The notes beneath the pieces are model-generated. The model worked only from the letters and a program-made list of their open reading frames with translations. It was not told the origin of the DNA and searched no databases. The position numbers and the translations under genes are program-made. Positions 39,318 through 42,831 of a stretch of DNA of 42,831 nt are shown here, piece by piece; positions within the stretch are counted from its first letter, which is position 1, and each line of letters begins with the position of its first letter. Origin of the DNA: Seminavis robusta (lineage: Eukaryota > Bacillariophyta > Bacillariophyceae > Naviculales > Naviculaceae); NCBI GenBank assembly GCA_903772945.1, contig CAICTM010000915.1, positions 1-42,831 of the forward strand, given 5' to 3'.

Positions 39318-40031
39318 CTAGTGCAAGACCGAACCGTCGTGGCTGGACGGAGAGAATCCCGCATGATCAAGCTCCAACACGGCTGCGTTGTTCTCCAGGC
39401 CGAACTCCTGTAATCCACGCATCATCTCAGCAGCATTGTTGCGACGAATCTCCTCTATCTCAGCAAAACCATTGCGACGCAACTCCTCCATCTCAGCATC
39501 ATGGGCAGCAGCACGGGCATCATGGTTGCGCCGCAACTCCTCCAACTCAGCAGCACGGATGCGACGGATGCGACGGATGCGACGGATGCGACGGATGCGA
39601 CGGGCTGCTTCGCGCCTCTCGTCACCGGCCTTGATGACTGATATCGTGAGGTGGTTTTGGATCTTGGTGTATTCATCCTTGGCTTTGTGTTCCTGAAGAC
39701 GGAGAGGCCCGTAGCGGTCGTCATTTGGTTCGCCAGAACGCTCAATTTCCTTGTATGCCGCCCCAATGCGTTTCATCTCGGCGTCATAGCGACGCCGGTA
39801 CTTGGCGTCTGCTGCAGAGAGTCGTTGAATCTCGGTCTCATAGCGCTTGGTTGCCTGTTCGTAGCGTTCCTCTTCAGAAAGGTCTTCTTTGTCCATCAAA
39901 TCGTCACTGTCGGCACGAGCACCATTGATCTTCTCGTCATCTTCTGCTGTCTTGATCGTGCAGGCTTCTTGGCGACGTTGTTCCCGCTGGCTCTTGTCGT
40001 CTTCTGCACGTCGTGGAGGATCACGCATCAT
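39318..40031 (-). CDS. coiled-coil protein, intact member of a dispersed family
   Basis: The 237-codon ORF begins with two ATGs (MMRDPPRRAEDDKSQREQRR). A charged helix (EDLSEEERYEQATKRYETEI, RRRYDAEMKRIGAAYKEIE) leads to KDEYTKIQNHLTISVIKAGD, a run of RIR repeats, AELEELRRNHDARAAAHDAE coiled-coil units and the ending RGLQEFGLENNAAVLELDHA plus GF. From KDEYTK to the end it matches the module fused to the Copia relic at 18.7-19.2 kb, so this copy shows the full-length form. No TM or signal peptide is present and function is unknown. The stop of a possible upstream ORF (40028-40453) overlaps its ATG by four bases, an arrangement of uncertain meaning in a eukaryote. Confidence 0.65.
   Translation of the reverse strand: MMRDPPRRAEDDKSQREQRRQEACTIKTAEDDEKINGARADSDDLMDKEDLSEEERYEQATKRYETEIQRLSAADAKYRRRYDAEMKRIGAAYKEIERSGEPNDDRYGPLRLQEHKAKDEYTKIQNHLTISVIKAGDERREAARRIRRIRRIRRIRRIRAAELEELRRNHDARAAAHDAEMEELRRNGFAEIEEIRRNNAAEMMRGLQEFGLENNAAVLELDHAGFSPSSHDGSVLH
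39354..39681 (-). repeat. dispersed coiled-coil module, copy 2
   Basis: This is the counterpart of 18696-19183, in the same orientation and with the same terminal sequences. It is shorter because it has fewer 54-bp units, but it contains the expanded 9-bp block and an uninterrupted C-terminal frame. Confidence 0.85.
39558..39602 (-). repeat. five tandem 9-bp units (RIR-coding)
   Basis: Five copies of GATGCGACG encode repeated Arg-Ile-Arg on the minus strand. Copy 1 of the module at about 19087-19110 has only two divergent units, so the block expanded in this copy. Confidence 0.92.
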
Positions 40032-40453
40032 GGCATAAACCGAAAGGTTGCGAGGTTCGGAGGTTGATTCCGGTAGTCATTTATCTTGACATTTTCCTTA
40101 TTTATGGTTCCGAAATATCTCTGTAAGTCTCCCAACTCCCAACCTCTGAACCTAATTTTATTTCTGAACGCTCCCAGTGTTGGACTAGCTGGTGTTTCAG
40201 GGGATACTGCTGCTGGCAACGTTTCAGTCGGCAGAGCAGGGTCAATAGCAGGTGATGGTTGCGCCATGACAGGTCCCCGTGTTGGACCATTCGCGATGGG
40301 AGGAGAAGGCACCATTGGTAATGATGTTTGGAGGAGCCATATGTGCTTGGGAAGCTGTGTATTTGTTGCATATCTGGTCGTGTAGGGCTCGTCAGTGCTC
40401 AGTCTGGGCTTGGGATTGGGCATCTTTGCCGTGCCTATCTTCATTGCGGGCAC
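40028..40453 (-). CDS. possible Pro-rich ORF upstream of the coiled-coil gene
   Basis: A 141-codon ORF with a Pro-rich middle (SPPIANGPTRGPVMAQPSPA, PETPASPTLGAF) ends FRGWELGDLQRYFGTINKEN...ATFRFMP. Its TGA stop overlaps the ATG of the coiled-coil gene (ATGATG/TGA). It may be the real N-terminal part of that gene joined by splicing or frameshift, an upstream ORF, or chance. No domain is recognised. Confidence 0.25.
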   Translation of the reverse strand: MPAMKIGTAKMPNPKPRLSTDEPYTTRYATNTQLPKHIWLLQTSLPMVPSPPIANGPTRGPVMAQPSPAIDPALPTETLPAAVSPETPASPTLGAFRNKIRFRGWELGDLQRYFGTINKENVKINDYRNQPPNLATFRFMP

Positions 40454-41324
40454 GTAATAAGAATCACGCCCATCTTGTTTGAATGATTCAATGATTCAAT
40501 CGAATCGCATCCTTGAAATTCTGGAGTGAGGACGTGAGGACTGGAGTCGCTCGCCGCCATCTTGCTTGGCCGTCCCAAGAAGGAAAACTAGGGGATCAAG
40601 CATTCGCCAAACCTGCCTCGAACAGCAGTACGGGTAACCGCGTACTCACGCCAAATTGGTGAGCATCACAGAGAAACCCCTGTCGTGAATGCCAATAGCT
40701 AGACCATGTACCGGTATGATCTTGCCGGCCCCGCCTTTGCTTTGCGTGCATGACAATTGAGCTGCGGGCTATTGAATCATTCATTCTGGCAATTGACTGT
40801 CACTCCAGTCGCTCCAGTTGATGAAGACGGGGAGTTTTGTTTTTTAAAGGTACTGTATGTTTTCCTAATGGATGGGCATTGATGAAGCTACTGACTACAG
40901 GCGAGCTACCGTAGATACAAGCTCATCGTTAGTTACTCTCCCGGCCGTCTTCAATTCCCATCCCAACGGAGTTCAAGCACGCACCGGTTCATCCGTGATT
41001 GTGATTGTTGCGGTGCGAAACAGATCTCAGTGGCTTATTTCAGATTCGCGGAAAGATCGCATCAACGCCAAAGCCAACGGGTGTAGAAGGATCGATCAAC
41101 GAAAGTCAAGATGTGCGGCGATCTCCTGGCTGGGTGGATGATGCATCGATGAAGCTGCTGACTACATGCGAGCTAGCTAGCTATGCAAGCTCATCAAACT
41201 GGTTTCATAGTTTTAGGACACAAGAAAGATCATGGGTTCTCATGCCAGAACAACGTCGATCCTCTACGGTACTAAAGACGCAACGATCGCAGCGAGTCGA
41301 AGCTTTTGGAATAAAGGTGATTGT

Positions 41325-41693
41325 CTAAAGGGCGGCAACTCTTCCTGCGCATTGGGCAAACCTGCATGGTGGAATATCCTCCCCCGCAAGGAAGGAATCC
41401 ATCGGCCTAGTGGTGCAGCAGAGAAAGTCGGAATCGGGTGGATGGGCGCCAATCGGATCGTGACATGAGGCCATGTGGTTTCCGGCTGGTACCAGGTACG
41501 TGTGCAAGGCATTGGGTGTGGAGACAACTCCGGTCGTCCCCTTGAAAGTGCTTTGGTATGGACCAATGTGGGTGGTGTCCATGAGGAACGACGACTCGAC
41601 TCGTGTGCAGTTGAGTGGAGCGCTGGTGCTCTTCCTGCAATAAATGTTGGGCAGAGTAGGGAAGGAGGGGGCGTAGGTACATAGATGTTCCAT
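41325..41693 (-). CDS. possible Cys-containing ORF
   Basis: The 122-codon ORF contains about ten Cys residues and protein-like segments (NALHTYLVPAGNHMASCHDP, PDSDFLCCTTRPMDSFLAGE). No domain is recognised. Two other minus-strand frames (41264-41752 and 41407-41733) are also open across it, which weakens the case; the region's GC-rich composition may be enough to explain open frames. Confidence 0.2.
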   Translation of the reverse strand: MEHLCTYAPSFPTLPNIYCRKSTSAPLNCTRVESSFLMDTTHIGPYQSTFKGTTGVVSTPNALHTYLVPAGNHMASCHDPIGAHPPDSDFLCCTTRPMDSFLAGEDIPPCRFAQCAGRVAAL

Positions 41694-41775
41694 TCCAGTC
41701 TGCCCTGAGGGTTGGTAGTGGGGAAATGCACATGGATCACCACAGGCAGCACAGAGATCGCTTGCTGTCTTTTCC

Positions 41776-41777
41776 TC

Positions 41778-41831
<54 letters not shown>

Positions 41832-42170
41832 GTTGTTGTTTGTTGTGTTGTTGTTGTTTGTGTTGTTGTTGTTGTTTGCTGGTTGTTAGTTGTTGTTGTT
41901 GCGTGTTGTTGTTGTTCAAGTATAGTAGATGGTCTTGTTGTTGTTGTTGTGTTGTTGTTGGTTGTTGGTGTTGTTTGTTGTGTTGTTGTTGTGTTGTTTT
42001 TTGTTTGTTGTTGTTTGTTTGTTTGTTGTGTTGTTGTCGTATGGTTGTTATGTTGTTGTTGTTGTTCGTTTGTTGTTGTTGTTTGTGTTTGTTGTTTGTG
42101 TTTGTTGTTGTTTGTTGGTTTTGTGTGTTGTTGTTTTGTTGTTGTGTTGTTGTTGTTGTTGATTGTTTGT
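41776..42170. repeat. GTT-rich microsatellite, about 390 bp
   Basis: A pure GTT run of about 50 bases (41777-41830) is followed by interrupted GTT/GTTT repeats to about 42170. All frames are open for long stretches: plus-strand frames give poly-Val/Leu/Cys, minus-strand frames give poly-Gln/Asn/Thr. No gene is inferred. Confidence 0.92.
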
Positions 42171-42831
42171 GCTGGTGATCGCTGGCAACCTTGTGATCTA
42201 ACAGTTTGGAACCACCAGTTCCAGTTCTTGTGGAAAGGTGGACCATGGTGCTAGCTAGCCTGAATGGAGCCCCAACAGAGTGTGTGGTGTGGAGCTGGGT
42301 GTGGCTGGCTGGTCTCATTGTGTTGGCTGGCAAGCCCGATTCTAGTTTGTGGATGGCAATGGCTTGTTGCTGGTCTAGATAACAAACTTTTAAAAACAAG
42401 TTTTGGTTTAGGTTGATTTGCAGTAGATCACAGTGGTCTACGGATTTTCCCCCATATCTGTAATAAGTACCGGTACCAGTAGTTTTGAGAAGACTTAAGG
42501 ACTGCCGGACAATTGACGATTCGAGTCGTGTATAAATCAGAATCTATCCTAATCAATTTTTGGAGCCGTCATTCGTACATTCACTCATTCCCACTCCAAC
42601 CTACCCTTATGTCCTGTTTCTAGCTAGCTATGCATAGACAGAGTGGAGTCGTCAAAGTGGCCTCCACCCCTCTCTATCGCGACATCGCGACATCGCGACT
42701 TTTTGCCACCCCCCCCCCCAAACACACACTCTCACCACTCACTTGCGACTCGGAGATGATGTCATTGATGCTGCCGCGATCCATCATGGAAATGCTGAAC
42801 CTACATGTAGTACCTAGTACTACCTACTTTC

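Larger units (their letters stand above)
40454..42831. other. mostly non-coding end of the window
   Basis: Apart from the weak ORF at 41325-41693 and the GTT-rich microsatellite, no gene is supported. A phrase GATGAAGCTACTGACTACA-(G/T)GCGAGCTA recurs at about 40881 and 41149 (one mismatch region), with CTAGCTAGCTA following the second. Near the end are ACATCGCG repeats (42680-42700), an 11-base C run (42709-42719) and GGTACC/TACATGTAG strings. Confidence 0.45.

Noticed and set aside
41737..42399. 220-codon minus-strand ORF rich in Gln, Asn and Thr
   Set aside because: It is a direct translation of the GTT microsatellite; other frames are equally open and the flanks have no protein character.

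Overview
The window looks like nuclear DNA of a eukaryotic microalga, most likely a pennate diatom. Supporting signs are short GT-AG introns (about 80-135 nt), a heat-shock-factor DNA-binding domain, a DUF6824-type domain, membrane LRR proteins with PT/PS-rich linkers, a CoDi-type Copia reverse transcriptase relic, and a transporter whose N-terminus resembles the diatom plastid-targeting signal (an Ala-Phe junction in TAFVVP). A Seminavis-like raphid diatom fits best. That is recognition of family style, not a database match.

Layout. 1-2079: the 3' part of a von Willebrand A domain gene. 2740-5442: a four-exon secreted Pro/Ser-repeat protein. 5908-9254 (minus): a single-pass membrane LRR protein in three exons. 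10683-11279: an unknown small membrane-type ORF. 11.3-15.4 kb: apparently gene-poor. 15408-17346: a heat shock factor with a very long N-terminal low-complexity extension. 17.9-21.9 kb: a decayed mobile/repeat block with a CPW-type ankyrin fragment, a deleted Copia gag/RT fused to a coiled-coil repeat, a short TM protein, and an antisense coiled-coil pseudogene. 21.9-25.6 kb: gene-poor. 25615-26574: DUF6824 protein. 26765-29199 (minus): a two-exon coiled-coil protein ending in a Cys/His motif. 31145-32896: a repeat protein with three different tandem-repeat blocks. 33053-34414 (minus): a plastid-type BASS transporter with a stopless in-frame intron. 35445-36989: a diatom ankyrin/LRR-like protein. 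37852-39036: an LRR protein without a visible membrane anchor. 39318-40031 (minus): an apparently intact coiled-coil protein of the same family as the module fused to the Copia relic at 18.7-19.2 kb. 40.5-42.8 kb: mostly non-coding, including a roughly 390-bp GTT-rich microsatellite.

The genes are monocistronic and on both strands, and I see no pathway linking them. The most distinctive signal is the coiled-coil family: one intact copy at 39.3-40.0 kb, one copy captured by a retrotransposon relic at 18.7-19.2 kb, and a more distant frameshifted relative at 21.5-21.9 kb. Next is the 31145-32896 repeat protein, whose 87-bp repeats are open on both strands with opposite chemistry. Palindromic GGTACC-type, TACATGTA and CTAGCTAG strings recur throughout the non-coding DNA and also occur inside an intron and in coding repeats.
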